Assembly: GCA_026119935.1 (NCBI GenBank)
Contig: JALRMH010000007.1
Location: 310,001 to 374,000 of the forward strand
Direction of reading: 5' to 3'
From: Endothia cerciana
Taxonomy: Eukaryota; Ascomycota; Sordariomycetes; Diaporthales; Cryphonectriaceae
DNA: 64,000 nucleotides
Shown one piece after another: positions 11,034 through 20,700 of this stretch (position 1 is the first letter of the stretch; each line of letters starts with the position of its first letter). Below the pieces are notes generated by a model, which was not told where the DNA came from, did no database searches, and saw only the letters and a program-made list of their open reading frames with translations. Position numbers and translations under genes: made by a program.

Positions 11034-12654
11034 ATGGCGTCTTCAATATCCCTTGGCAAAAGGCAATGGGATTCGACCTGGAACGGCTTGCCTGCAGAGA
11101 TCCGGGATCTCACCCTAGATGCCTTGATACAGGTACAGGACGATTGCAGTTTGGGTCGCTTGGCCACAGTCTCTCGAGAGTGGCAAATTGAACTCGAGCT
11201 GCACAACTTCGCCCGAATAAGACCAACACCATCGTGCCTCGTCGATTTCGATACAATGGTTCATCGCAATCGGGCTCTTGTGGGCTATATCTGGTTCTGC
11301 TTGGAACTTGGTGACTACGATTGCACCGAGTGCGCACCTGTCGGTCATGAAGACGAGGAGTTTCCAAGTATTGACGATGCGACCCAAGGCCCTATTACGA
11401 CAGCATTCCGAGATCTATTTTCCGTTCTAAACACCTGGGAGCCGAATGGCGACTTGGTTCTCGACATCAGCATCTACTCGCCTAGCGATTCGAAGCATTG
11501 GTTCAAATAGTATAACCATCCTATCTGATACTCCTTCGGGCAAGCTGGGTTGTCAAGTCACACATACAGAGAAGACAATCCCAGATCAAGTCCAGGATGA
11601 TGCCCAGCATGGATGGGTCGCTGGGTGTCGAGATTTCGCTCCACCTGCAAGTGCCATCACGAAAATTTTCTGGGATGTGATGGTCCCAGGACCGTTTGCT
11701 TCCGAAGAGCTGGAGAATCAATGGTATTAATTCATTGCCATTAGTCCTGGTGGTAACGACTTTGCTTTTATGTCAACAGAATCGCCGAAGATGGCGGTCG
11801 GCCTCGCTTGCTCATTTGTTTGCTCATTTCCCCAGACTTCAAGAACTCCACTACGAGCCTCGGAGGGAATGGGACGAAATGCAGAGATTTACAGATAAAA
11901 GTGAGTATAATTGAGGACCTGTGACAGGTCTTACTCAGCTTTCATTCGGGTGCTCGCTCGGTTGCTAATCCGCATCCGTGATATAGGGCACCGACTGCTC
12001 TTCGAATCTATCGCTTGCAACAACAAATTCAAGAAACTCATACTCTTCGAGAGTTTCAATCAACAATACCCAGTTATTACGGATTGCGAAAGCTTTCGAT
12101 TCCCGGCTCCAGCTGTGAGCCGGACGGTCGCGATCGCCAGTCTCGAGCTTGAGCATCTCTCAGCGTCGCTCATAGTGGATGCTAGCCACTTCCTCGCTCT
12201 CGAACCCTCCTGGGAACTGGCCCAATCTGACCTCGCTTGTACTCACTTCAAATTATTCGTGCCCCACGAGAGTGCCGCCAATATTGCAGCCATGCTCCAA
12301 GCGGCGGCGGCAGCGGCAGCGGCTACGAAGATGCCGCAATTGAAGACAATGGGGAATTGGGACGGACGAAAGGGATTGGCAACGCTATTTAAGTATCAGT
12401 TGTTCAAAGAAACACGATAAGCTACCATTACTTGGAAGAACACGTGGAAGTTGACCCTGCCGCCACCTGTGATTCGGGATTGGGAAGCCGCCGCACTCCA
12501 ACTTGGCGGCCATCGACTGTATTTTGTTGAAGAATGGCTGGATGGAGCTGCTATCCAGTCTCATGGTGATGCAATTCACTACCTGATGCTAAACACGGTC
12601 ATTCGGCCTGTTTCGTTGCAGCAGATCCAGATGGAGCAAAAAGCGCTGGGATGA
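11034..12654 (+). pseudogene. F-box-like fungal protein (DUF6546-type), broken
   Basis: N-terminus carries an F-box-like segment: GLPAEIRDLTLDALI, then LGRLATVSREWQ. Downstream blocks typical of a large fungal-specific family follow: DAQHGWVAG, QNRRRWRSASLAHLFAHFPR, LQELHYEPRREW, FNQQYP, LEHLSASLIVDASHF, MPQLKTM and HGDAIHYLML. A good intron (11901-11986, gtgagt...atatag) survives. Lesions: a frame break after KHWFK (TAG 11508-11510), another near 11720-11740, and a compensated double shift in 12207-12260. In the last, the shifted frame reads NWPNLTSLVLTS, which is what the family context expects. A nonsense TAA at 12418-12420 stands where CAA would continue the reading; CAA to TAA is a CpA to TpA change as produced by RIP. 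The family name is from memory of the motif pattern; the F-box call is moderate. Confidence 0.75.
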
Positions 12655-13158
12655 GTGCTTTTTTTTGAAATCTCCCGCACATCTTGGCCGGTGCTGCATT
12701 TAATCAGCAAAGCCGAGCAGACCCCAGCCATTACAACCCAACGCCCACCACTTGGCCTCAGACCGGACGACACCTCGTGCTTGAATCCATTATACTTCGG
12801 TGGTGCCTAAGTACTTAAGTCAGCCACTTTGCCACTTTGCCACCTACAATATCCATTTCTGTTGGTAGGTCACGGTAGAAGCAGTACTACAGTCGTAGAC
12901 AGTAGTTGATTCATTCGTTGGTTGTTGTCTAAAGGAAAGGAAGCTATTCCTGTGAGCTAGTCTGAAGGACTGGCTGTAGGCGTTCCTCATCAGCTTATCT
13001 ACCTACGGCCCGTTGCCTGCCGGCAACGGTCAGGTAACTCCACCTCGACAGTTTACCACCCTTTATCTTGGTTTTATCACAATTTACTCTTTAACAATAC
13101 CAATCGCCGCTCTGTTAGCAGTATTGTCCACAGCAACTTCAAATCTAGCCATATCATC
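12655..13158. other. Intergenic, no gene recognised
   Basis: About 500 bp between two pseudogenes. Short direct repeats of ccactttg near 12825-12845; nothing else recognised. Confidence 0.45.
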
Positions 13159-14116
13159 ATGGCCGACGAAATTCCCTTTATGCAGCAGATCGAGGAGTCA
13201 AAATTCTTCAAGGACTTGTCGAAGAGGATGAGAGGACTGTAGATGAAGCATTGCGACAATTCTACGACCTAGCAATGGCCAGCGTTGCCGAGGGACACGC
13301 TCCGAGTGGCTGGCGTATCTTTCTCTCCGTGCTGAAACTGGCCGAACGTCTGGAGCCTGTTAAGCATCGCAAGCTGGTCGAATTTATGTCCAAACTTCAG
13401 AAACGTACGGAGATCGATCCAAAGACCGGGAAGCCGCTGATGTGGGATGGGGGAGATTATCTGGACAGATCTTCCCTCCTGGGATTACACTGAGCTGGAA
13501 GAATGGCAGCAGTGTGGGGCAGTCGGTTTAGAAGGCGGGCCTTCCACAGCTGCTAATCAACCCTTTAGCGCACGCTCTTGACATCGCATTATTCAATTTA
13601 CATGCAGTACCAAGCTGTCCAATTGATCCGAATATGTCCAAAGTCCATAAGGATCGCTTTACAAGACTTAACGCCTTCCTCGCGCAGCTCACAGAAGCCG
13701 CTTGGAAAGAGATTCCATACCCTACACCCCCTATCAGCCATAACACTATCTCACCCGTCGACATGTCCACACGGGCCATATGGATGATGAGGCAGGCTAT
13801 TGAGGACGGGTCCGACCTTTCGATGAATGTGCTGGCTAACACAGCCGCCATATGGGCCGCTTGTGAATGGTTTATATATGCCTCCGACAGACTTTGGGCG
13901 CATGTAAAGGCCGGGCTTGTATATGATAATAAGAATCTCTATGTGGAAAGCAGTGTAGAATTTAAGCAACGAGGTTGGAAAGGGTTTGAAAGGGAAAGGT
14001 GGGATTTGTGGGAAGCAAGATTCAGAGAACTAGAAGGGGCGTGTGTGGAAGAGGAGTCGAAAAGAAGGTTGCAAAAGGCACTGGCGAATATGCAGCGAGT
14101 GAGGGGGGGGTTCTGA
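13159..14116 (+). pseudogene. DUF3632-like fungal protein, frameshifted
   Basis: ATG at 13159 gives MADEIPFMQQIEESKFF, closed by TAG after 28 codons. The expected continuation, LVEEDERTVDEALRQFYDLA, is in another frame. A second break occurs around 13462: the true reading WTDLPSWDYTELEEWQQ sits in a third frame while the original stops at 13493. A third break is near 13570, after which HALDIALFNLHAVPSCP and a long open stretch (13634-14116, ending LANMQRVRGGF) follow. The helical, Trp-rich pattern resembles fungal DUF3632 proteins of unknown function; the family assignment is from memory. At least three indels make it non-coding as a whole. Confidence 0.65.
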
Positions 14117-14540
14117 GTGATAAGATGGTTAATGACCACAATCAGCTCCTATCATCACTCACAATCTTACAGCTTTACCGATGTCGAGACCAATAACATG
14201 TCCTGGTGTGCTATATCCTGCAAGTTCCTCACTCGCTTCGTCCTTCCCTGTGGAAACTCCAGACTCTTTAGTATTCAAAGACGAGGTTAGAGAGCTGACG
14301 CCCGTTCCAGTTACGAGCAAGCCTCATGACACGGTTGATATGGAGTATATGAGAGACAGCCATACCTTGCTGTTCTTATGAGGCCTCAGAAGATTGCGTC
14401 GTGTAGATGGCAAGAGAGGTTAGGTTAGGTAGGTGGATGTCATGTAAAATATTGGGACAAAATCCTTTGCGCTTGTGCCAACAAAACGAATTCATGTCAA
14501 CGCGCATCTATCTATCTCGCCGTTTGACCTCGTACGATTT
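14117..14540. other. Intergenic, no gene recognised
   Basis: About 420 bp between the DUF3632-like relic and the 3' end of the methyltransferase. The small ORF at 14181-14381 has no recognisable motif. Confidence 0.45.
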
Positions 14541-15541
14541 CTACCCCTTTCGCCTGCCAAGGAAGACAGCCTTGGGATTTGACAGCCACGCCCCTTGCCG
14601 CTTCTCCCCTTCAATCCGCCCAACCATCTCCTGGAGCTCCCGCGCCAGTTCCGGATCTACACGCAACATCTGCAGCGCAAACTCGTCCACTGACGCCACA
14701 TAGACATCATTCCAAAACATGCCCATGACCGGCGCGTCAGGGTACACAAACCTCCGCACCTCCTCGAACCCCTCGTCCTCCAACGTCCGGTCCAGCGTGG
14801 TCAGCCAGTCCCGGGAGCCGAGCAGCAGCGTCCCGTCCGACGCGCTGAGCGGGCTGGCCATCAGGCGCCTCAGGCGCTCCAGGCCCGGGAACTCGTCGTC
14901 GGCGGCGGCCAGGATCCGCTCGAAGCCGCCGTGCACGACCTGGGCGTCGGCGGTGTAGTGCTCCTCCCACTGCAGGTAGCCGCCGGGCCTGAGCAGCTGG
15001 GCGACGTTGGCGAGGATGCGCGCGGGCTGCATGTCCTTGACGACGACGGCGACGAGGCGCATGTGCACGACGTCAAAGGTGCCGCGGAGCGCGGGCGGGG
15101 GCGGGGTGAAGAAGTCCCATTGGTGGAAGGTGGCGTTGGGAGGGGCGAGGGGCTGAGGGGGGAGCTGCGCGAGGCTGATGTCGAGGCCGTGTAGCTGTGT
15201 GGTAGGGGAGAGCTGGCGAGAGAGGTCGGAGAGCCAAATTCTGCGTCTTGGTCAGATGGGGTTGAGATGTTCAGATCAGATCAGATAGATGGGAAGGGTC
15301 CCATGTTTTCCTACCCGCTGCCTGTTGCGACATCCGCAATCCGCGCATCTGGCTCCAGTGGCCCGATGTCCGGGTGCAGGTGAAATCGATAGGTGTCTTG
15401 CCAGAGGTAATATTGGTAGTTAAGCCTACGAGGGATCCTGATCAGCTTGGCTCATGGCACGAAGAGCCTGCTCGAAACTCGCCTCGAAGTCGCGTTGGCA
15501 GTGCGCTGAAAGACGTAACCATCATCCTTGTTGGCCGCCAT
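14541..15541 (-). CDS. Class I SAM-dependent methyltransferase (LaeA/UMTA-like)
   Basis: Exons on the minus strand are 15541-15483, 15425-15315 and 15240-14541, summing to 870 nt (289 residues). The protein starts MAANKDDGYVFQRTANATSR, joins LNYQYYLWQDTYRFHLHPDI, and reaches SAM motif I IADVATGSGIW (about 49-59). Then come LHGLDISLAQLP (acidic loop), FDVVHMRLV and LLRPGGYLQWEE, all standard blocks of fungal secondary-metabolism methyltransferases. Intron 2 (15241-15314) is GT-AG. Intron 1 (15426-15482, 57 bp) needs a GC-AG border (donor gcgagt, acceptor cgtag); with it the N-terminus aligns to the family and the total length is in frame. The 5' end faces two UstYa-like genes, suggesting a tailoring role on a small molecule or peptide. 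Substrate unknown. Confidence 0.82.
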
Positions 15542-16128
15542 GGTTCGGATGATTCTATTCTGGATCTACTGGTACAGTCTACCACACGTCGTTCGCTGGC
15601 CTCGAAACGGAAGACTATCGTCGCCCACCGTCGTTGGAAAGTGTCTCAGCGACAAGGAAGATCTGGCTGTCACCATGCACTCAGCAATGAGCTCAACGTT
15701 GGTCGGCGCCCTTCATCCCCCGCTACCAACTTATCATTCGAATCCTTGAATCTCGAATTGCCAACCGTCGACTTTTTGCATGGATGGGGTCACTATGCAC
15801 TTACACAGTACACTATTCCTGCAGCCGCCGATCGTCACCCACCCATGTCCCTACCCCAATACCACTGGCATGGACTATGCTTGTGGTAGTATTTGGACCC
15901 TATCGTCCTGCATCAAACATGTAAGCGCACCATTGCTCGGCACATACTGTGGTACATACATAGTACATACTACATACAGTATTTCGCCTTCGCCTTTACT
16001 TGGACACGACAAAACAGGCTGCCTTATACTGTACAATACAATCACTTGGCCCGAGCATCAGGTGTCGCTGATCGGGCTCCCGCATCTCTCAACTGCTCTG
16101 GCAGATAGATACCAACGTAAATAGCATC
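15542..16128. promoter_or_regulatory. Divergent promoter region: methyltransferase / UstYa-like gene A
   Basis: About 590 bp between two head-to-head start codons, so it should hold both promoters. No repeated operator-like palindrome stands out. ORFs crossing it have no domain. Confidence 0.4.
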
Positions 16129-17004
16129 ATGGCGTCCGAAAAGGGTCGTTATCAGCCTCTGCGCGAGAAGAGCTCTGTCTCCGACAACGACGACGACAGA
16201 ATACAGGGCCACGATGGCTCACCACCATCACGGCCGTGGCATCGACGAATCTCCCTATCGACCATGATTTTCTCCATATTCTGCGTTCTCCTCCTCGCTG
16301 TCTCCTTCGTACAGTCCTGGTTGATCCTGAAGCTCGAGCGGCGTCTGGTTCACCCTCACAGTCCGTCCCCCCTCCCCCCCCTTTCAAACCCGTGCCACCT
16401 TCACTAATATCCTTTTTGAGCCCGCCTCTCTCGCGAGTACAACGTCCCCGTCCTCGCCAACAACCACTCCGCCTTCGACTCTCCCTCCAACGCCGTCTCT
16501 GACGCTGCCTGGGCTGCCATCGAGGCTGGCCACGGCGACGTCCTCCTCACCCCGGCTGAGGCTGCTGCCCTCCGCCTGCCCCCCTCCTTCCCGCACCCGT
16601 TCCACCCGGAGTTCTTCGTTTACATCATCGACGCCTACCACGCGATGCACTGCCTCAAGGTCCTGCGCGACCACTACATGCGCATGTACCACGCGCACCG
16701 CTACGACGAGGACGACTGGCTGCAGCTGGGCGACTGGCCGCTCGAGCACGACGAGCACTGTTTCGACAACCTGCGGCAGCACGTCATGTGTCATGCCGAC
16801 GACACGCTGTTGTACAGCACAGGCCACCATGACGCCGGGGTCCGGCAGACCAAGATGTGCCGGAGCTGGGACGCGCTGCGGGAGTGGGCGAGTGGACGGA
16901 ATGCGCAGTGGAAGGACCATATCAACCCGAGGCCGGAGGGGGAGATTTGGTGGAACTTCGATGATGGCGGCGACGATGGGCTACCGCGGGGAGGGCTGTC
17001 GTGA
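16129..17004 (+). CDS. UstYa-like (DUF3328) oxidase A
   Basis: Predicted single-pass membrane protein of about 261 residues: a basic/acidic N-terminus, one TM helix (about residues 41-67, LSTMIFSIFCVLLLAVSFVQ), then a lumenal domain with both UstYa signatures. The first is YHAMHCLK (HxxHC, H141/H144/C145); the second is EHCFDNLRQHVMCHADD (about 179-195). This family carries out oxidative cyclisation or hydroxylation of ribosomal peptides (ustiloxin, phomopsin, asperipin) and of some NRPS products. The intron is uncertain: I use 16348-16437 (90 bp, weak donor gttcac, acceptor gcgag), which is in frame and removes the TAA at about 16407. It lies divergent from the methyltransferase and convergent with UstYa-like gene B. 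The catalytic motifs are complete. Confidence 0.82.
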
Positions 17005-17422
17005 GGTGGGCGGGAGGCCGATGGAGGGATAGTCGACCGACGAGAGGATGATTGTGATTTGACTCTACGTTTTAGGTTTCATTGGCAAAGGTTCTATACT
17101 ACGAAGGTAGTGATTGCCGAGACTGCTTCTTCAAGGATAATATATCTATAGTAGATCGAGGCACCACTCACCAACAGAATTGAGCGAGGAGGGTGGTCCA
17201 TGATAATCCCGAACGTGTCAAAGAGGCAATACACAGCCAAAAAGCACTGGATCACTTTGGTATCATATGGATGTGGAATATATCAACAGTCCCCTCAGCC
17301 ACAGCGTACCACATAAGAAAGAAGACGTCCAGATATCCGCCCAGTGACCATAGAATTCATGTCGCAACAGAGACAGCCCACTTACTCCACAGAATTTCCT
17401 TCCACTCGGCCCTTTTGCTCTT
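17005..17422. other. Intergenic between convergent UstYa-like genes
   Basis: About 420 bp shared 3' region of the two convergent DUF3328 genes. No ORF with signal peptide or Lys-Arg repeats found here. Confidence 0.45.
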
Positions 17423-18250
17423 CTAGCACTCCACCCCTAGCTTTCCTTTCGTGCACCCTTCCCCGAACCAACCGTCCGGTTTTCCAAAATGCTTCCTCAG
17501 CGCCGGCCAGTACGGGCTATCTTTGGGACAGTACTTGAACCGCTCAAACTGATTGATGAAATCCGCCTCGTGGCTGATGTAGTGGTAACAGCTCGTCCGC
17601 TCCTCCGCCCACCTCTCCAGCGCGTCCCAGTCCCTGCACTGGCGCGGCTGCCCCACCGCGCTCTCCGGGCTCTTGGTGATGGTGGTGTAGCGCGGCGTGT
17701 CGTCGGCCCGGCACAGGATGTCGCCGCGCAGGCTGTCGAGGCAGTGCGTGATGTGCATGAGGGAGAGGGACTGCGGGAGGCCGAGCTCGTACTCGCGGAC
17801 GGCGCGGTGGATGTTCTTCAGGCAGTGCAGGGCGTGGAAGCCGTTGAGGACGTACATGCCCTTGCTCTTGTCCCATGGGAAGGGCTGCGCGGGGGGCAGG
17901 GCGTGGGCGGCGGTCCAGTCGTTGTCGAGGGCCACGAAGCCGACGTCGAAGGAGATGCTGTCCCAGAGGGCGCCGGCCGCGGTCAGGTTGGTGTCAGCAT
18001 AGTCGGTGGACCACTCGAAGGGGACCTGTAGGGTCGGTTCGAGGGCGGCGTAAGGGGACGGGCAGTTGGGCGTTGGGCGAAGCAGTAGATAGGTGTTGAC
18101 GGCGAGGGAGAGGAAGAGGAGGAGGCCGGCGCTGGCGAGAAGCCCATAGGAGCGGCGGGGCGTAGGATGGCGGTAGACGAAGCCGTCGTCCTTCTCAGTC
18201 AAGAGAGGTTCGGAGGAGGTGCTGCTGCGTTCGGCGTCGTCCATCATCAC
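17423..18250 (-). CDS. UstYa-like (DUF3328) oxidase B
   Basis: Intronless ORF of 275 residues. Acidic cytosolic N-terminus, one TM helix (about 36-57, GLLASAGLLLFLSLAVNTYL), then the DUF3328 lumenal domain. Signatures are FHALHCLKNIHRAV (HxxHC: H139, H142, C143) and THCLDSLRGDILCRADDT (about 168-185), followed by a C-terminal tail with GWFGEGC. UstYa/UstYb-type proteins commonly occur in pairs in fungal RiPP clusters, where they make the side-chain ether or C-C ring. Genes A and B are clearly diverged rather than tandem duplicates. ATG choice: the first Met of MMMDDAERS; the second and third Met are equally possible. A minor alternative is a role in an NRPS product pathway, as in the cyclochlorotine cluster. 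Confidence 0.88.
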   Translation of the reverse strand: MMMDDAERSSTSSEPLLTEKDDGFVYRHPTPRRSYGLLASAGLLLFLSLAVNTYLLLRPTPNCPSPYAALEPTLQVPFEWSTDYADTNLTAAGALWDSISFDVGFVALDNDWTAAHALPPAQPFPWDKSKGMYVLNGFHALHCLKNIHRAVREYELGLPQSLSLMHITHCLDSLRGDILCRADDTPRYTTITKSPESAVGQPRQCRDWDALERWAEERTSCYHYISHEADFINQFERFKYCPKDSPYWPALRKHFGKPDGWFGEGCTKGKLGVEC

Positions 18251-18934
18251 GGGCGGGCGTGAGCGTGAGCACGGGAGTGACCGGAGGTCTGCTGGAGAGA
18301 AGACGGAGGGAGGGTAGGCGGATATCTGACTCAGCGTCGAGGGCGAGCCGGACAGTCAAGGGTCGAGGATCGAGGATCGAGGACCGAGACTGAGCTTGAA
18401 GGTGGGCTGGCGACGCAAGTGCTGTCTACGGTCTGACCTGACCCAGTGCTTCTGCCGGGCCCTTCGGGACAGGACCACGGCCTAGTCACCAATGTGGTAT
18501 TTTCGATGGTGTATACACCATGTCAGCCTTCCACCTCGACGTGGCATGGACGGCGTCCTATCAAATGGTCGTACAGAAGTGTAAAGAGTAGGATTAGAAT
18601 GCTCGAATCCTGCAGGATCTTGCGGAATCATTGGGGGCGGCTATCACTGCACATCCTAGTGGCAGTATCCCTACATATAAACTTCATCACCGCACGTACT
18701 ATATCGAACTTGCGGGGATGCGCGGCACGGGGTGCGGGAACGCAGACCCACAGCAGGAGTTACACAGTGTACGGCACGGACTCGGGAAGTAAGTGGGGTC
18801 CTTTGTGATGTGTAAGTAGTAGCCTGGTCAGGTCGACATCGCAGGACAGCATTGAACCTCTTCAACACCCAACAATCTCAAGTGAGGTCCCTTGCGGACA
18901 CTTTGGAGCAGCTGTCCACCATCCCACCGCCATC
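18251..18934. promoter_or_regulatory. Divergent promoter region: UstYa-like B / GNAT
   Basis: About 680 bp between two divergent start codons. Near 18360-18388 a short tandem repeat of the unit tcgaggat occurs about three times. No other structure recognised. Confidence 0.4.
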
Positions 18935-19715
18935 ATGCCCCTCAAGCTGGTACATCTCGAGTCCGACGCCGAGTTCGACGCCCTCGTCCGCTGCGAGTTC
19001 GCCGCCTACGAGACGCCGCCCTGCAAGCTCAAGGAGCTCTTTTTCCCCCCGCAGGGCGACCGAGAGGCAACCATCCAGTCTGCTGTGGAGCGCCAGACGG
19101 CGTGGCACCGCGGTGACCCGACATCGCAATGGCTCAAGGTCGTCGACACGGACAACAACAGCCAGGTCCTGGGCGCCGCGTGTTGGCACGTTTACGACAC
19201 GGACCCTTACGCCGTCGTGTCGGATGACGAGTGCGACTGGTTTCCGAAAGGCGAGGAGCGTAATATTGGCAACACGCTGATGGAGCAGTTCCTCACGCCA
19301 CGCATGACGTACATGCGTAGGCCACACGTCTGTAAGCCTCTGGCCCCCAAGGTGGTGCGGGAGGGAGGGAGAGCAGTGGGCTGACCCTAGCCCAGTCCTC
19401 GACATCTGCTTCACGCATCCTGATGCGAGGCGGAGAGGGGTGGGCAAGCTCATGATGGACTGGGGTGTTCAGCAGGCCGAGGAGCGCGGCTATGAGGCCT
19501 ACATCGATGCCACGGACATTGGTCGAAACCTCTACCGGGCGTACGGCTTTATCGAGGGCGAGAAGCGGCAGTTTGACATGTCGCAATTCAAGGACACGCA
19601 ACGAAAGAAGGAGTTGGAGGAGCTGTTCATCCCGTTCGAGTGGTGGCCTATGCATCGTCCGGTGGGAGGCAGGTATGAGCCGGGAAAGGGAATGCTTCCG
19701 TGGGAGAAGCAATGA
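18935..19715 (+). CDS. GNAT-family N-acetyltransferase
   Basis: Two exons, 18935-19331 and 19396-19715 (intron 64 bp, gtaagc...cccag), 717 nt and 238 residues. The protein begins MPLKLVHLESDAEFDALVRC. The acetyl-CoA binding block is FLDICFTHPDARRRGVGKLM, the R/Q-x-x-G-x-G/A-type motif A of the GNAT fold, followed by EAYIDATDIGRNLYRAYGF, the usual C-terminal motif B. It transfers an acetyl group from acetyl-CoA to an amine; the acceptor is unknown. It is convergent with the small secreted-peptide ORF, about 230 bp away, and divergent from UstYa-like B. It may belong to the same tailoring locus, but similar stand-alone GNATs are very common in fungi. Confidence 0.88.
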
Positions 19716-19943
19716 GCAGTTTTAGATGCGGACGAGAAGCGCAAGACAACGAAAGTTTGGCATTGATAGATATCGTCAACCCCGTAGCACTGGGCCACTA
19801 TCAACATGAAGTCTGATCTGAAATTATCATATGAAGCACAGTCCCCTTTTGCCCTCCGAACCCCAACCACGTCAATGGCTCCTCGATGTATTGTGCTATT
19901 CGGTCGCTGATGGTAGGCGTTGAGGGCAGAATATAGGCCAGGC

Positions 19944-20111
19944 TCACAAGGCGATCCCTGGGCCAGGCTCTTCCGGAGAGGCCTCGGCATCACGCTTCAG
20001 CCCATAGCCGGGACCGGGCTGCTCATCGCCACTTGCCTCAGCGATGGGGGCGGCAACGGCGGTGGCCCAAAAGCCCGCAAGAGCGAGGGCAATCAACTTG
20101 GAAAAATGCAT
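19944..20111 (-). CDS. Candidate secreted peptide precursor (Kex2-processed, RiPP-like)
   Basis: A 55-codon ORF. The start context GCCACCATGC is near-ideal. Residues 1-20 form a classical signal peptide (MHFSKLIALALAGFWATAVA, cleavage likely after VAA). The rest is two similar units around one Lys-Arg site: IAEASGDEQPGPGYGL, KR, then DAEASPEEPGPGIAL and TGA. The units share an acidic/Ala leader (AEAS...E) and a PGPG-x-x-L end; only the first core has Tyr. KR followed by DAEA is the arrangement seen in Kex2/dipeptidyl-aminopeptidase processed precursors such as fungal pheromones, but the cores lack the Trp/Cys pheromone pattern. It sits 1.7-4 kb from two UstYa-like oxidases and near a methyltransferase, so a dikaritin-type RiPP precursor is a reasonable inference. 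Alternatives: an orphan secreted peptide, or chance. A 41-bp splice variant (gtgagc at the stop) would extend the frame without further repeats; I think it unlikely. Confidence 0.6.
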   Translation of the reverse strand: MHFSKLIALALAGFWATAVAAPIAEASGDEQPGPGYGLKRDAEASPEEPGPGIAL

Positions 20112-20700
20112 GGTGGCCTGACCCCGAATACGTTAATTAATGATACACGGCTGGAATGGGTTCAGTCGAACCTTCTGCACTCCTTATCGCTGAGATTCAA
20201 GGTATGGCACCACTAGCTTGAAGTTTGGAAAGGAACTCTCAAGTTCATGGAAACACGGTGGCCCAGGTGTGAGCAAGACCGCGAGCAAGGCATACATATA
20301 CACGTCCCTCACTGTGACAGTGATACACCACTAGATCACGCAAGCGCTTCCTCTTATGAGGTCTCAACTTCTCTCAACCACTAGCTAGGGTGGCATGCAA
20401 GTAAGACCGGCATTATGCGCACGGTCTACCGGTAGTTCACATGATCCATCTGCCGTTGCCTGCTTCCCATCTAGGTGTGCCGCTACTTCGGGACGCGCCG
20501 GTCATTGACGCCCATGGGCTGGGAAGTGCTAATAGACAAGGCTTGAGGGAATGTGGAGGTAGTGTTTAGCCCAGCCAAACGGAATAAAATTAATTTTCTC
20601 TGTAAATTCTGCCTAGCTAAGATGGGTGGCAGAAATCTCTTATGCAATAAAAAGTATCTATAATTGCATATTAGTATTAACTGCGTATTGAGATTAATGT
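20112..20700. other. Upstream region of the peptide ORF
   Basis: About 590 bp, AT-rich toward 20580-20700. Should contain the promoter of the minus-strand peptide ORF. No other gene recognised. Confidence 0.4.

Noticed and set aside
11034..14116. Blaming all frameshifts in the first 14 kb on sequencing error
   Set aside because: Point lesions that are not indels (Walker lysine, splice acceptor, CAA to TAA) occur in the same genes, while more than ten genes after 35 kb are flawless.
15426..15545. N-terminal frameshift in the methyltransferase
   Set aside because: A GC-AG intron explains it and gives a family-like N-terminus with exact frame closure.
19850..19949. Extra 3' exon for the peptide ORF via a 41-bp intron at gtgagc
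   Set aside because: The intron would be unusually short and the added residues contain no further KR or PGPG unit.
19944..20111. Alpha-pheromone precursor
   Set aside because: KR-DAEA processing looks similar, but the units lack the Trp/Cys core of Pezizomycotina alpha-pheromones and there are only two units.
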